DNA from: Emticicia sp031378345
GTDB lineage: Bacteria > Bacteroidota > Bacteroidia > Cytophagales > Spirosomataceae
DNA length: 64,000 bases
Assembly: GCA_031378345.1 (NCBI GenBank)
Contig: JANNDY010000064.1
Coordinates: forward strand, 17,158 to 81,157
Direction of reading: 5' to 3'
The position numbers and the translations under genes are program-made. The notes beneath the pieces were generated by a model that saw only the letters and a list, made by a program, of their open reading frames with translations, did no database searches and had not been told where the DNA came from. Of the stretch, positions 25,299 through 33,840 are shown in pieces (the first letter of the stretch is position 1; every line of letters starts with the position of its first letter).

Positions 25299-26441
25299 AT
25301 GGTTCAAAGAGAAACTTCCCTTTCTGCCCATATCGTGGCATTTAGTCGTTTTTTACGAACGAAAGGCTTCATCATTTCGCCCAATCGAGAGAGCGATGCA
25401 CTTGTGGCATTGACTCATGTTGAACCAAATAAAGACAATTTTTACTTAACTCTTCGCTGCATTTTTCCACAAAATCCTAAGAATTTAAAAGATTTTGACC
25501 TTCTTTTTGATAATTATTGGAAAGAACTCGAAAAAGGTGTTAATTCAAAAATAGCACTATCAGAAGAGGTTTCGGAGAAAAAAAAGAAGAAACCTGTCGA
25601 AAAAAAACAAACTGCCCCTGCTTTTGAATCTTTGAAAAATTGGCTCTACGGAAACAAAGACAAAGAAGAGGAATTGGCAGCCTACGGCACAGATATTTCG
25701 TTAGAAAAAAGAGATTTTTCGAGTTTTACTGATGATGATTTGGCAGAAGCCGAAAGCCTTATCAAGCTGATAGCCAGACGTTTAGCTCAAAAACCAAGTC
25801 GAAGATTTGAGCCAGCCAAGAGAAAAGGCATTTTAGATTTTCGCCGAACTCTTCAAAAAAACTTCCGAAAAGGGGAAGAGATTTTGTTTCTTCATTACAA
25901 AAAACCAAAACCTACTCGCATAAAACTTTTTCTGATTTGTGATGTGAGCAAATCAATGGAAATTTATAGCCGCTTTTTTGTGCAGTTTATGTACGCTTTT
26001 CGGCAAGTTTATCACCGAATAGAAACCTACGTTTTTAGCACTTCTTTGCACAATATTTCAGCAGAATTGAACGAAACTGACTTCCGAACTGCACTCAATA
26101 AACTCTCCGAAAACGTGCCTCAATGGGCAGGAGGCACTGATATTGGTAGTAGTTTGAAGCATTTTGCTGAAACAGATTGCCAAAGATTTTTAGACCGAAA
26201 AAGTATTGTACTTATCGTAAGTGATGGACTCGATATGGGCGAACCAGAAGTTGTAGAAGAAAGCCTAAAAATGATTAAAAAACGAGCAAACAAAATCATT
26301 TGGCTCAATCCATTGGCAGGAAATGCTGGCTACAAACCCGAAGCCCGTGCCATGAAAGCTGCCCTGCCTTTTCTTGACGTTTTTGCCTCGGGGCATAATT
26401 TTGAAAGTTTGAAAAAAGTAATCTTGAAGTTACAAGTTTAG
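25299..26441 (+). CDS. coxE: VWA-domain protein, CoxE-like
   Basis: The 380-residue protein from the ATG at 25299 (an earlier TTG would overlap coxD) has an N-terminal helical region and a Lys-rich linker (KKKKPVEKKQTAP). The C-terminal von Willebrand A domain holds a MIDAS motif DVSKSM (DxSxS) and later GGTDIGSSLKHF and LIVSDGLDMG. CoxE proteins work with CoxD in the assembly of the cox-type molybdenum hydroxylase. The 13-bp gap to coxD suggests one transcript. Confidence 0.88.
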   Translation: MVQRETSLSAHIVAFSRFLRTKGFIISPNRESDALVALTHVEPNKDNFYLTLRCIFPQNPKNLKDFDLLFDNYWKELEKGVNSKIALSEEVSEKKKKKPVEKKQTAPAFESLKNWLYGNKDKEEELAAYGTDISLEKRDFSSFTDDDLAEAESLIKLIARRLAQKPSRRFEPAKRKGILDFRRTLQKNFRKGEEILFLHYKKPKPTRIKLFLICDVSKSMEIYSRFFVQFMYAFRQVYHRIETYVFSTSLHNISAELNETDFRTALNKLSENVPQWAGGTDIGSSLKHFAETDCQRFLDRKSIVLIVSDGLDMGEPEVVEESLKMIKKRANKIIWLNPLAGNAGYKPEARAMKAALPFLDVFASGHNFESLKKVILKLQV

Positions 26442-26587
26442 ATTACGCTCCTTTCTTTGATATAAATCTCTCCAAATTTTCAAAGAAAATATCTCTCAGA
26501 TTAAATTCTTGTGAAATATTTAGAAAAACTTGACTTATTTCAAGTTAATTACTACATTTCAGTTCCTTTCAAATAAATCATAATCTA

Positions 26588-27184
26588 ATGGAATTAATAG
26601 GCTCACAAGTCTTAAATGCTCCAGTGCAAAAAGTGTGGGATTTGATTTTAAACCCCGATTTTTTAGCAAAAATAACTCCCGGAATCACCCGCCTGGAAAA
26701 AGAATCCGACGACCTTTACAAAGCAATTGCCGACATAAAAATGGGGCCTGTCAATGGAAAATTTACAGGTCAGGCAGAGCTTCTTGATAAAATTGAACCT
26801 GAAAGTTTCACCCTAAAAGTTTTACAAAAAAGTACTATTGGAAATGTTGATGCCAATATCAAAATGACAATGAAAGCAACTTCTCCAAGCAAAACTGAGC
26901 TTTCGTTTGAAGGAATTGCCAATATTTCAGGAATGTTGGCTCGCACGGGCAATCGTGTCATGTCGGGCGTAGCGAGTTCGCTTACTAAACAGTTTTTTGA
27001 GAATTTTGACAAAGAATTATTGCTTATTCAAGAAAAAACAAGCACGCTAATAGAGAATATTTTGGAAGAAACAAATGTTTCTTCCAAGACAGTCGTTGAG
27101 AAAAAGATAGAAGAATCACCTTCAAAATCAGGAATTTTTGCAAAAATATTAGCGTTTTTGCGGAATATTTTTGGTATTAAATAA
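26588..27184 (+). CDS. coxG: CoxG-like SRPBCC-domain membrane-anchor protein
   Basis: The 198-residue protein begins MELIGSQVLNAPVQKVWDLI, the start of an SRPBCC/CoxG lipid-binding fold, with INGxFTGQAEL-type strands. The C-terminal tail SGIFAKILAFLRNIFGIK is an amphipathic basic helix that fits the membrane attachment seen in CoxG. CoxG is needed for recruiting the dehydrogenase to the membrane in aerobic CO oxidisers. It sits between coxE and coxS. Confidence 0.88.
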   Translation: MELIGSQVLNAPVQKVWDLILNPDFLAKITPGITRLEKESDDLYKAIADIKMGPVNGKFTGQAELLDKIEPESFTLKVLQKSTIGNVDANIKMTMKATSPSKTELSFEGIANISGMLARTGNRVMSGVASSLTKQFFENFDKELLLIQEKTSTLIENILEETNVSSKTVVEKKIEESPSKSGIFAKILAFLRNIFGIK

Positions 27185-27197
27185 TATCGCAAGTAAT

Positions 27198-27206
27198 TGA
27201 TAATCA
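27198..27206. repeat. TGATAATCA between coxG and coxS
   Basis: A copy of the recurrent 9-mer. It lies just after the coxG stop, in a context AAGTAATTGATAATCAATAG like that of the other intergenic copies. Confidence 0.6.
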
Positions 27207-27297
27207 ATAGTTTAATTAACAAAACCTCACCCCATGAGGAATTATATTCACCCTTTAAACTAAACTCCCCCATCTGGGGTCGGGGGGCTTTAAACTT

Positions 27298-27777
27298 ATG
27301 AATAAAATAAACATTACGGTAAATGGCAAGCTGCACAGCGATACCGTGGAAGGACGAACGCTGTTGGTGCATTACCTGCGAGAAAATCTCGAACTGACAG
27401 GTACGCACGTTGGCTGCGACACGAGCAGTTGCGGAGCTTGCACGGTCATGATTGATGGAAAAGCCATGAAATCATGCACAATGTTGGCTGCCCAAGCCGA
27501 TGGAAAAAGCATCACAACCATCGAAGGTTTGGCAAATGGCGATGAACTTCACCCATTACAAGAAGGTTTCAAAGAAATGCATGGTTTGCAATGTGGTTTC
27601 TGCACGCCAGGAATGATTATGTGTGCTTCAGATTTATTGAGCCATAACCTCAATCCATCTGAACAAGAAATCAGAGAAGCGATTGAAGGAAATTTCTGTC
27701 GCTGTACGGGTTATCACAACATCGTAAAATCAGTAGAATATGCCGCTGAAAAAATGCGAGAAGCAGTACCAGCTTAG
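27298..27777 (+). CDS. coxS: Molybdenum hydroxylase small subunit, 2Fe-2S (CoxS-like)
   Basis: The 159-residue iron-sulfur subunit relays electrons from the molybdenum site to FAD. The plant-type [2Fe-2S] motif is C40-x4-C45-x2-C48 with C60 (GCDTSSCGACTVMIDG...SC). The second cluster is GLQCGFCTPGMI and NFCRCTGYHNI. The length matches CoxS/XdhC-type subunits. The gene stands before coxL. Confidence 0.94.
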   Translation: MNKINITVNGKLHSDTVEGRTLLVHYLRENLELTGTHVGCDTSSCGACTVMIDGKAMKSCTMLAAQADGKSITTIEGLANGDELHPLQEGFKEMHGLQCGFCTPGMIMCASDLLSHNLNPSEQEIREAIEGNFCRCTGYHNIVKSVEYAAEKMREAVPA

Positions 27778-27821
27778 AGAGATTAGAAACGGTTCGCAGC
27801 AGAAACTTCAATCTAACTAAT

Positions 27822-27830
27822 TGATAATCA
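27822..27830. repeat. TGATAATCA between coxS and coxL
   Basis: Another copy in the gap between coxS and coxL, followed 70 bp later by octamers of the ATTCTATC/ATTCACTC family (27900-27927). Confidence 0.6.
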
Positions 27831-27899
27831 GATAGTTAAAGGACATTTCTGCATTAATTCGATTTTCGTTTATTAGATTTGAAAGAACATTTTCAAATC

Positions 27900-27927
27900 A
27901 TTCTATCATTCACTCATTCTATCATTC
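27900..27927. repeat. ATTCACTC octamer repeat before coxL
   Basis: ATTCTATC, ATTCACTC, ATTCTATC and ATTC follow directly, the complement of the GAATGAGT octamers near 1.4 and 34.6 kb. coxL starts 12 bp later. Confidence 0.6.
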
Positions 27928-27938
27928 AAAATTAAATA

Positions 27939-30305
27939 ATGAGCAATAAATTAATAGGACAATCCGTAAAACGTGTCGAAGACAGGCGTTTTACAACAGG
28001 GAATGGCAAATACACCGATGATATTGTGTTGCCACACATGACCTACGCCTATATTTTGCGTAGCCCTTATGCCCATGCCCATATAAAAAGTATAGATATT
28101 TCTGCCGCCCAAGCACTTGAAGGCGTTGTGAAAATTTATACTGGCAAAGACGTTGAAGCACTCAACGGTGTACCTTGCGGTTGGCAGGTAAATTTCAAGA
28201 ATGGCGAAACAATGCGTGAGCCAAAGCACCCACTTTTGGTGGCTGATAAGGTAATGCACGTTGGCGATGGCGTAGCAATGATTATTGCCGAAAGCAAAAG
28301 CATTGCCAAAGACGCCGCCGATTTGATTGAAGTTGATTATGATACTTTGCCCGCTGTTACTAATCCAAAAGAAGCTGCACAGGCAAATGCCCCCAAAGTT
28401 CATGACCAATTTCCAGATAATATTGCATTCGATTGGGCAATCGGAAATCCAATTGAGGAAGTTGATGCAGCTATGGCAACGGCACATCATATCACAAAAT
28501 TAGATTTTACGAACCAACGCCTCGTGCCAAATGCCATTGAGCCACGTAGTTATATTGGTTCGTACGACCATGTTTATGATAGATATACGCTTTATACTTC
28601 TACCCAAAACCCACATTTGATTCGTCTTTTGATGTGTGCTTTTGTGCTGGGCTTACCTGAGCATAAAGTACGTGTCGTAGGTCCTGACGTAGGTGGTGGT
28701 TTTGGAAGTAAAATTTATCATTATGTAGAAGAAGCTCTTGTTACATGGGCATCGAAGCAAATCCGCCGCCCAATAAAGTGGACTTGCGACCGTTCTGAGG
28801 CATTTTTGACAGATGCTCATGGTCGCGACCACGTTTCGTCCGCCGAAATGGGTTTTGATAAAGATGGGAAAATCGTTGGTTTACGCATAAAAACTTATGC
28901 CAATGTAGGTGCATATCTTTCTACTTTTTCAACGGCTGTCCCAACTTATTTGCACGGAACGCTTCTTCAAGGGCTTTATACTACTCCAAAAATTCACTTG
29001 GATATGACTTGCGTTTTTACACATACTACTGCCGTAGATGCGTACAGAGGTGCAGGTCGCCCCGAAGCAACTTATTTACTTGAAAGATTGATGGACGTTT
29101 CGGCTCACGAAATGGGCATTGACCCTGCCGAGTTGCGTTTCAAAAATTTCATTCCTCCATTTGATGGCGTAACGCAACCAGGTTATCAAACCCAAGTTGC
29201 TTTGCAATATGACAGTGGAAATTATGAAGGTGTTTTGAAAAGAGGTTTGGAAATGGTCGGTTATGAAAATTTCAGAAAAGAACAAGCTGAGGCTCGTAAA
29301 AAAGGCAAATTTATTGGAATTGGCTTCTCAACTTATGTAGAGGCTTGCGGAATTGCTCCTTCGGCAGTTGTTGGTTCGTTGGGTGCAAGAGCAGGTTTGT
29401 TTGAATCGGCACAGGTTCGAGTTCAACCAACAGGCAAAGTCAATGTTTATACTGGCTCACACTCACACGGACAAGGACACGAAACAACCTTTGCCCAAGT
29501 AGTTGCCGACAAATTAGGAATTCCGATGGAAGATGTAGAAATCATTCATGGAGATTCTGATGCAGTAGCTTTCGGAATGGGAACTTATGGTTCAAGAAGT
29601 TTGGCAGTTGGCGGAAGTGCCATTGTAAAAAGTATTGAAAAAGTGTTGGAAAAAGGAGCAAAAATTGCTGCCCATAAATTAGAATGTTCGACCGATGATT
29701 TGGAATATGATAATGGGAAATGGACAATAAAAGGCACTGACAAGTCAATTGGCTTTGGTGATGTGGCTTTGACTGCTTATGTTCCGCACGTTTATCCTGC
29801 AAATCTCGAACCGGGTCTTGACTTTTCGAGTTTTTATGACCCTGCCAATTTTACCTATCCATTTGGCTGCCATATTGCGATTGTAGAAGTTGATGGCGAT
29901 ACTGGAAAGGTTACGATGAAGCGTTTTATTGCTGTTGATGATGTAGGAAATGTGATAAATCCAATGATTGTTGATGGACAAATTCATGGAGGCGTAGCAC
30001 AAGGTATTGGTCAAGCATTGCTCGAAGGAGTAGCTTATGACGAAACAGGACAACTTATCACAGGAACTTTCATGGATTATGCCATGCCTCGTGCCGACGA
30101 TTTGCCAATGTTTGAAACTGACAGAACTACAACGCCTTGTCCGCACAACCCTTTGGGCGTAAAAGGTGCTGGTGAAGCAGGAGCAATTGGCTCAACGCCA
30201 GCAGTTGTAAATGCCGTGATGGACGCACTTTGGCACAAAGGTGTACGAGATTTAGAAATGCCACTAACGCCACAAAGAGTTTGGCGGGCGATGAACGCAA
30301 AATAA
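27939..30305 (+). CDS. coxL: Molybdenum hydroxylase large subunit, form II CoxL-like
   Basis: The 788-residue subunit binds the molybdenum cofactor and substrate. Blocks include VKRVEDRRFTTGNGKYTDDI, RSPYAHAHIKSID, VGPDVGGGFGSK, VGAYLSTFSTAVPTY and HGQGHETTFAQVV, with LGVKGAGEAGAIG near the end. The active-site loop is AYRGAGR at residues 368-374, the form II signature, not the form I AYxCSFR of proven aerobic CO dehydrogenase. CO may therefore not be the physiological substrate; an aldehyde or other organic compound is equally possible. coxM follows and coxS precedes. Confidence 0.92.
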   Translation: MSNKLIGQSVKRVEDRRFTTGNGKYTDDIVLPHMTYAYILRSPYAHAHIKSIDISAAQALEGVVKIYTGKDVEALNGVPCGWQVNFKNGETMREPKHPLLVADKVMHVGDGVAMIIAESKSIAKDAADLIEVDYDTLPAVTNPKEAAQANAPKVHDQFPDNIAFDWAIGNPIEEVDAAMATAHHITKLDFTNQRLVPNAIEPRSYIGSYDHVYDRYTLYTSTQNPHLIRLLMCAFVLGLPEHKVRVVGPDVGGGFGSKIYHYVEEALVTWASKQIRRPIKWTCDRSEAFLTDAHGRDHVSSAEMGFDKDGKIVGLRIKTYANVGAYLSTFSTAVPTYLHGTLLQGLYTTPKIHLDMTCVFTHTTAVDAYRGAGRPEATYLLERLMDVSAHEMGIDPAELRFKNFIPPFDGVTQPGYQTQVALQYDSGNYEGVLKRGLEMVGYENFRKEQAEARKKGKFIGIGFSTYVEACGIAPSAVVGSLGARAGLFESAQVRVQPTGKVNVYTGSHSHGQGHETTFAQVVADKLGIPMEDVEIIHGDSDAVAFGMGTYGSRSLAVGGSAIVKSIEKVLEKGAKIAAHKLECSTDDLEYDNGKWTIKGTDKSIGFGDVALTAYVPHVYPANLEPGLDFSSFYDPANFTYPFGCHIAIVEVDGDTGKVTMKRFIAVDDVGNVINPMIVDGQIHGGVAQGIGQALLEGVAYDETGQLITGTFMDYAMPRADDLPMFETDRTTTPCPHNPLGVKGAGEAGAIGSTPAVVNAVMDALWHKGVRDLEMPLTPQRVWRAMNAK

Positions 30306-30312
30306 ATTTAAT

Positions 30313-30378
30313 GTAGAGTTAAGAGTGTAGAGTTAAGAGTTTTTCACACTATACACTCTTAACTATACACTCTCAACT
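30313..30378. repeat. 14-bp tandem repeat with inverted copy before coxM
   Basis: GTAGAGTTAAGAGT is repeated exactly at 30313-30326 and 30327-30340. Complementary but imperfect units occur at 30345-30378, so the region can fold as a hairpin between coxL and coxM. Confidence 0.75.
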
Positions 30379-30393
30379 AAAAACTAAAAAATC

Positions 30394-31242
30394 ATGCTAC
30401 CACGTTCAGTAGATTATTATAGAGCAACGTCGGTTGCCGATGCGGTGAGCCGCTTGAAAGCAAATCCCGATGCAAAAATTTTGGCAGGCGGACATAGCCT
30501 TGTCCCTGCCATGAAACTTCGCTTGAATAGCCCTTCGATGGTCATAGATATTGCCAATATTTCGGAATTGAATTATATCAAGGAAGTTGGCGGCAATATT
30601 TGCATCGGAGCGATGACTACCCATGCCCAAATTGCTAATTCGGCATTGCTACAAGCAAAATTGCCACTTTTTAGCGATACAGCAGATGTTATCGGTGATG
30701 TACAAGTGCGAAATGCTGGCACAATTGGCGGAAGTATGGCTCACGCCGACCCTTCGGCAGATTGGGCAGCAGCATTGTTGGCAACAGATGCGACCATCGT
30801 AACTAATGAAAGAAGCATTTCAATAGGAAATTTTCTCACAGGATTTTTCTCAACAGCTTTGAATGAAGGCGAAATTATCACCGAAATTCAAGTACCTACG
30901 CCAGCCGCAGGTACAAAAATGACTTATCAGAAATTTATGCAACCAGCCTCTCGTTTTGCTATTGTTGGCTGTGCGGCAGTTATTACAAGCAGTGGAGGCA
31001 CAATTACTGGTGCTAAAGTTGCTTTTACAGGCGTTTCGGACATGGCGTTTTGTGATGCTGCCGTAGAAAATGCCTTAGTTGGCAAAGCCGACAACGACAC
31101 AACCGCCGAAGCAGCTGGCGAATTAGCTGCCGAAGGTGTAGAAATACTAACCGACCATTTTGCTGCCGAAGACTACCGCAAGCATTTAGCCAAAGTTTTT
31201 GCAAAAAAGGCATTGAAGCTTGTTTGTGGGAAGTATATTTGA
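30394..31242 (+). CDS. coxM: Molybdenum hydroxylase FAD subunit (CoxM-like)
   Basis: The 282-residue subunit binds FAD and passes electrons to the acceptor. The two FAD loops are ILAGGHSLVPAMKLRL (near residue 30) and VRNAGTIGGSMAHADPSADW (near residue 107). Its C-terminal region matches the CO dehydrogenase flavoprotein C-terminal domain. It is the last gene of the cluster; coxF-like maturation and further accessory genes are not here. A terminator follows. Confidence 0.94.
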   Translation: MLPRSVDYYRATSVADAVSRLKANPDAKILAGGHSLVPAMKLRLNSPSMVIDIANISELNYIKEVGGNICIGAMTTHAQIANSALLQAKLPLFSDTADVIGDVQVRNAGTIGGSMAHADPSADWAAALLATDATIVTNERSISIGNFLTGFFSTALNEGEIITEIQVPTPAAGTKMTYQKFMQPASRFAIVGCAAVITSSGGTITGAKVAFTGVSDMAFCDAAVENALVGKADNDTTAEAAGELAAEGVEILTDHFAAEDYRKHLAKVFAKKALKLVCGKYI

Positions 31243-31263
31243 AAAGTTATTTAAATAATAAAA

Positions 31264-31306
31264 TGACCTTGTAAATCTTAAAAAAGAACTTACAAGGTTA
31301 TTTTAT
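31264..31306 (+). terminator. Terminator of the cox cluster
   Basis: ACCTTGTAA (31266-31274) pairs with TTACAAGGT (31290-31298), followed by a T-rich tail. It overlaps the end of the convergent membrane-protein gene. Confidence 0.7.
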
Positions 31307-31905
31307 TTATCAATTACAATTTGATGCCTTGCAGCTCTTCCAAAGCAAAGCAAACAAATTGCTACCAAATAATGGTAAATATCAGTTGGGTCAAGAATCG
31401 AATTTGGCATAAAACTCTTGCTATAAGTAGCAAAAATCAAGGCAATTACACCCAAAATCAACCACGAACCAACGGCACTCCGACCTTTGAAAAGTGCAAA
31501 TACTCCCAATAATAAAACCAGTGGAATGGCAATCATCGAAACGTATTGCATCAGTTGAAGATTGCCCGTAATTAACACCACTGCAAAAACTATAAAGCCC
31601 AAAGCAACAACAATATAAGCAATGTTTTTTTCGACGGGTTTACGCATCACTAACAAAAAAGCAACGAAAACTAAGCAAAAAGCACCAACAGTTCCTGCCA
31701 AAGTTTGAAAAAACTCAGAAATTGAACGAGCTGGAGCATAGCCTAAAAATCGAATTACTCCGAAAAAAGCCGCAGCAGTAACCGATAAAATAAAGGCTTC
31801 CCAAAGCAAACAAGTTGAGAGCTCAAGTTTGCGTAAATATTGAAAAAATACAAATATTCCGACCAACGTAAGCACCCCATCGGAGATAGCATGAGAAAAT
31901 TCCAT
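31303..31905 (-). CDS. Multi-pass membrane protein of unknown function
   Basis: The 200 residues hold about six hydrophobic segments (VLTLVGIFVFFQYL; FILSVTAAAFFGVIRFLG; FCLVFVAFLLVM; YIVVALGFIVFAVVLITG; VSMIAIPLVLLLGVFALF; WLILGVIALIFATY) and end near a His-Gln-rich tail. No catalytic or transport motif is recognised. It may be linked to the cox cluster only by convergent position. It is separated from the ROK kinase by a simple repeat and shares its direction. Confidence 0.65.
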   Translation of the reverse strand: MEFSHAISDGVLTLVGIFVFFQYLRKLELSTCLLWEAFILSVTAAAFFGVIRFLGYAPARSISEFFQTLAGTVGAFCLVFVAFLLVMRKPVEKNIAYIVVALGFIVFAVVLITGNLQLMQYVSMIAIPLVLLLGVFALFKGRSAVGSWLILGVIALIFATYSKSFMPNSILDPTDIYHYLVAICLLCFGRAARHQIVIDK

Positions 31906-31975
31906 AGTTTAAAGGTTTAGGGTTGAATAAAGCATTTTTAATAAATCTCAAATCCCATATCTGAAATCTCGAATC

Positions 31976-32887
31976 TTAAAAACACAAACTCGCTGCACCA
32001 AGCAAACCCGCATCGTTTCCGAGTGTTGCTTTTTTGATGAGCAATGTATTTTTGTAATAAGGAGTCAGCCAATAATCTAATTGCTTATTGATTGAGGGCA
32101 TGATATAATCGAATGATGCTGAAAGTCCACCTCCAATCAAAATTGTTGTAATATCCAAAATACGAATCATGGAAACCAAGGCATTTCCTAACATTTCGCC
32201 TACTTCATCAAATATTTGTTGAGCCAATTCATCTCCCTCAGCTGCTGCTGCCACCAAACCCGTTGTCGAAATACTTCCATCGTTAGGAAGTTTTGTTTTT
32301 CCTGAATATGCTTTTCTCATGGTGTTTGCCAAGTCGAGCAATTCATTTTTTCCGATATTTCGCTCCAAAACTTTACCATTTTTTGACGGAACATGACCTG
32401 GTTCCATGGCATTTCCACCCCCACCTTTAAATACTTGCTTGTCAATAATCGCTGCACCACCCACGCCAGTACCGAGCGTAACCATTATGTAATCTTCAGG
32501 AATCGTATCGTCTTCGCCAAAATAATATTCGCCTAAAGCTGCCGCATTTGCATCATTTTCCAAGAAAAAGTCGCATTTTGGAAAGCGTTCTTTCAAATAA
32601 GGAATAATTGGTGTGCCGTTTATTTCAGGAATTGCCGTAATTTCTACAAGCGTTGAACGGTCACGAGTGATAAGTCCGGGAACACCGATTCCGCATTTTT
32701 CAATATGTTTGTTTTCAGCTAATTGAATCGAAATAGCATCGCCAAGACGTTCGACAAAATGCCCCGATTTTCGCCAACTACCTGTGTCGTGGCTATAAAA
32801 ATTTGAAAGATTACCTGTTTGAGCTTCAACAATGCCCATTTTGACGTTCGTGCCGCCAACATCAATTCCTAAATATTCAGTTGCCAT
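31976..32887 (-). CDS. ROK-family sugar kinase (glucokinase-like)
   Basis: The 303-residue protein has the phosphate-1 motif YLGIDVGGTNVKMGI, FLENDANAAALGEY, and the ATP-binding MVTLGTGVGGAAI. The ROK fold is intact, and glucose or another hexose is the likely substrate. The zinc-binding segment typical of ROK kinases (H...CxCGxxGC) is replaced by EPGHVPSKNGKVLERN, which has no cysteine. This points to a zinc-free variant. A -7-like element TATATTTG is at 32915-32922, upstream. Confidence 0.82.
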   Translation of the reverse strand: MATEYLGIDVGGTNVKMGIVEAQTGNLSNFYSHDTGSWRKSGHFVERLGDAISIQLAENKHIEKCGIGVPGLITRDRSTLVEITAIPEINGTPIIPYLKERFPKCDFFLENDANAAALGEYYFGEDDTIPEDYIMVTLGTGVGGAAIIDKQVFKGGGGNAMEPGHVPSKNGKVLERNIGKNELLDLANTMRKAYSGKTKLPNDGSISTTGLVAAAAEGDELAQQIFDEVGEMLGNALVSMIRILDITTILIGGGLSASFDYIMPSINKQLDYWLTPYYKNTLLIKKATLGNDAGLLGAASLCF

Positions 32888-32914
32888 TAGCTTTAAATTA
32901 TTTTTTTAAGAGGT

Positions 32915-32922
32915 CAAATATA
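32915..32922 (-). promoter_or_regulatory. -7 element upstream of the ROK kinase
   Basis: Read on the minus strand the sequence is TATATTTG, about 28 bp before the ATG at 32887. No -33 element was identified. Confidence 0.4.
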
Positions 32923-32955
32923 AATGTTTTTTGAAAAAAATTAAGAATTAATTTC

Positions 32956-33045
32956 GGCGTTTAGCTGTTGGCTTTTAGCCTTTAGCTTTTTTAAAGGGAA
33001 TTTACCCCAAATAAAGCCAAAAGCTAATAGCTAACCGCCAAATGC
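32956..33045. repeat. Inverted TTAGCTTTTGGC-type repeat
   Basis: The left part (GGCGTTTAGCTGTTGGC...) and right part (...GCCAAAAGCTAATAGCTAACCGCC) are imperfect complements of 30 or more bases around a short loop. A second such locus lies at 51386-51453. Confidence 0.65.
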
Positions 33046-33049
33046 TCAT

Positions 33050-33754
33050 TCAAATATCCCCTTCTTGCGGACGCATGATAATTTCTTCAATTACTGTATT
33101 TTTTGAAAGACAATAAGCACTCCAAATCGTTTGAGCCACGTCTGCTACTTTCATGAATCTTTCTTCTGGAATTCCAGCACCTGCCCAACTATCGGTAAAA
33201 ACCGCACCGGGCATAATTGACGTAACTTTTATGCCAAAATTTCTCATTTCTTCTCGTAAAACTTTGCTAAAACCCAACAAAGCAAATTTTGAAATACTAT
33301 ACGAACCGCCATTTGGATATGCTTTCAAGCTCGCCACCGAGCAAATATTAAAAATATGACCGTTTTTTTGTTCAATCATACTTTTCGACAAACCTCTTGT
33401 CAAATAATAAGCACTATAAAGATTTGTTTCGATGAGTTGCTCCAAAATCCCATCTGCTTCTTCATGCACGTTTCCCGGAAGAAAAGTTCCTGCATTATTT
33501 ACCAAAACATCAATCGGACGATTGAGCGAAAGAATAAAATCTGACAACTCAAAAACCTGAGCTTTTATTGACAAGTCTACCTGTTTGATGAAACATTTTA
33601 CCGAATATGTTTTTTCTATAAATGCTTGTAAATCAAACAAATCTGCTTGTTTTCTTGCCGAAATTACTACATCAAAACCATTTTGAGCAAACTGCTCGAC
33701 AATTGCTCGACCAATGCCCCTTGTTCCTCCCGAAACAACTGCTAATTTTTGCAT
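33050..33754 (-). CDS. Short-chain dehydrogenase/reductase
   Basis: The 234-residue SDR has VVSGGTRGIGRAIVEQF (cofactor loop GGxxGxG), DVLVNNAGTFLPG, and the catalytic YSISKFALLGF (YxxxK) with an upstream serine in ICSVASLK. Substrate is not evident. The usual acidic residue or basic pair after strand 2 reads VVISARKQ, which favours NADPH through the arginine. It is separate from its neighbours, with the divergent MlaE-type operon 86 bp away. Confidence 0.85.
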   Translation of the reverse strand: MQKLAVVSGGTRGIGRAIVEQFAQNGFDVVISARKQADLFDLQAFIEKTYSVKCFIKQVDLSIKAQVFELSDFILSLNRPIDVLVNNAGTFLPGNVHEEADGILEQLIETNLYSAYYLTRGLSKSMIEQKNGHIFNICSVASLKAYPNGGSYSISKFALLGFSKVLREEMRNFGIKVTSIMPGAVFTDSWAGAGIPEERFMKVADVAQTIWSAYCLSKNTVIEEIIMRPQEGDI

Positions 33755-33803
33755 GATTATTGCTAAATCTTTATTTTTATTAATCTTACTTTGAACAAAT
33801 CCT

Positions 33804-33811
33804 TATCTTTG
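33804..33811 (+). promoter_or_regulatory. -7 element of the MlaE/MlaF operon
   Basis: TATCTTTG is an exact TAnnTTTG match 29 bp before the ATG at 33841. Confidence 0.6.
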
Positions 33812-33840
33812 CAAATAACGCAAATTTTTCAACAAAAACT

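Noticed and set aside
27939..30305. Annotation as proven aerobic carbon monoxide dehydrogenase (form I)
   Set aside because: The active-site loop is AYRGAGR, not AYxCSFR. The substrate cannot be given from sequence alone.
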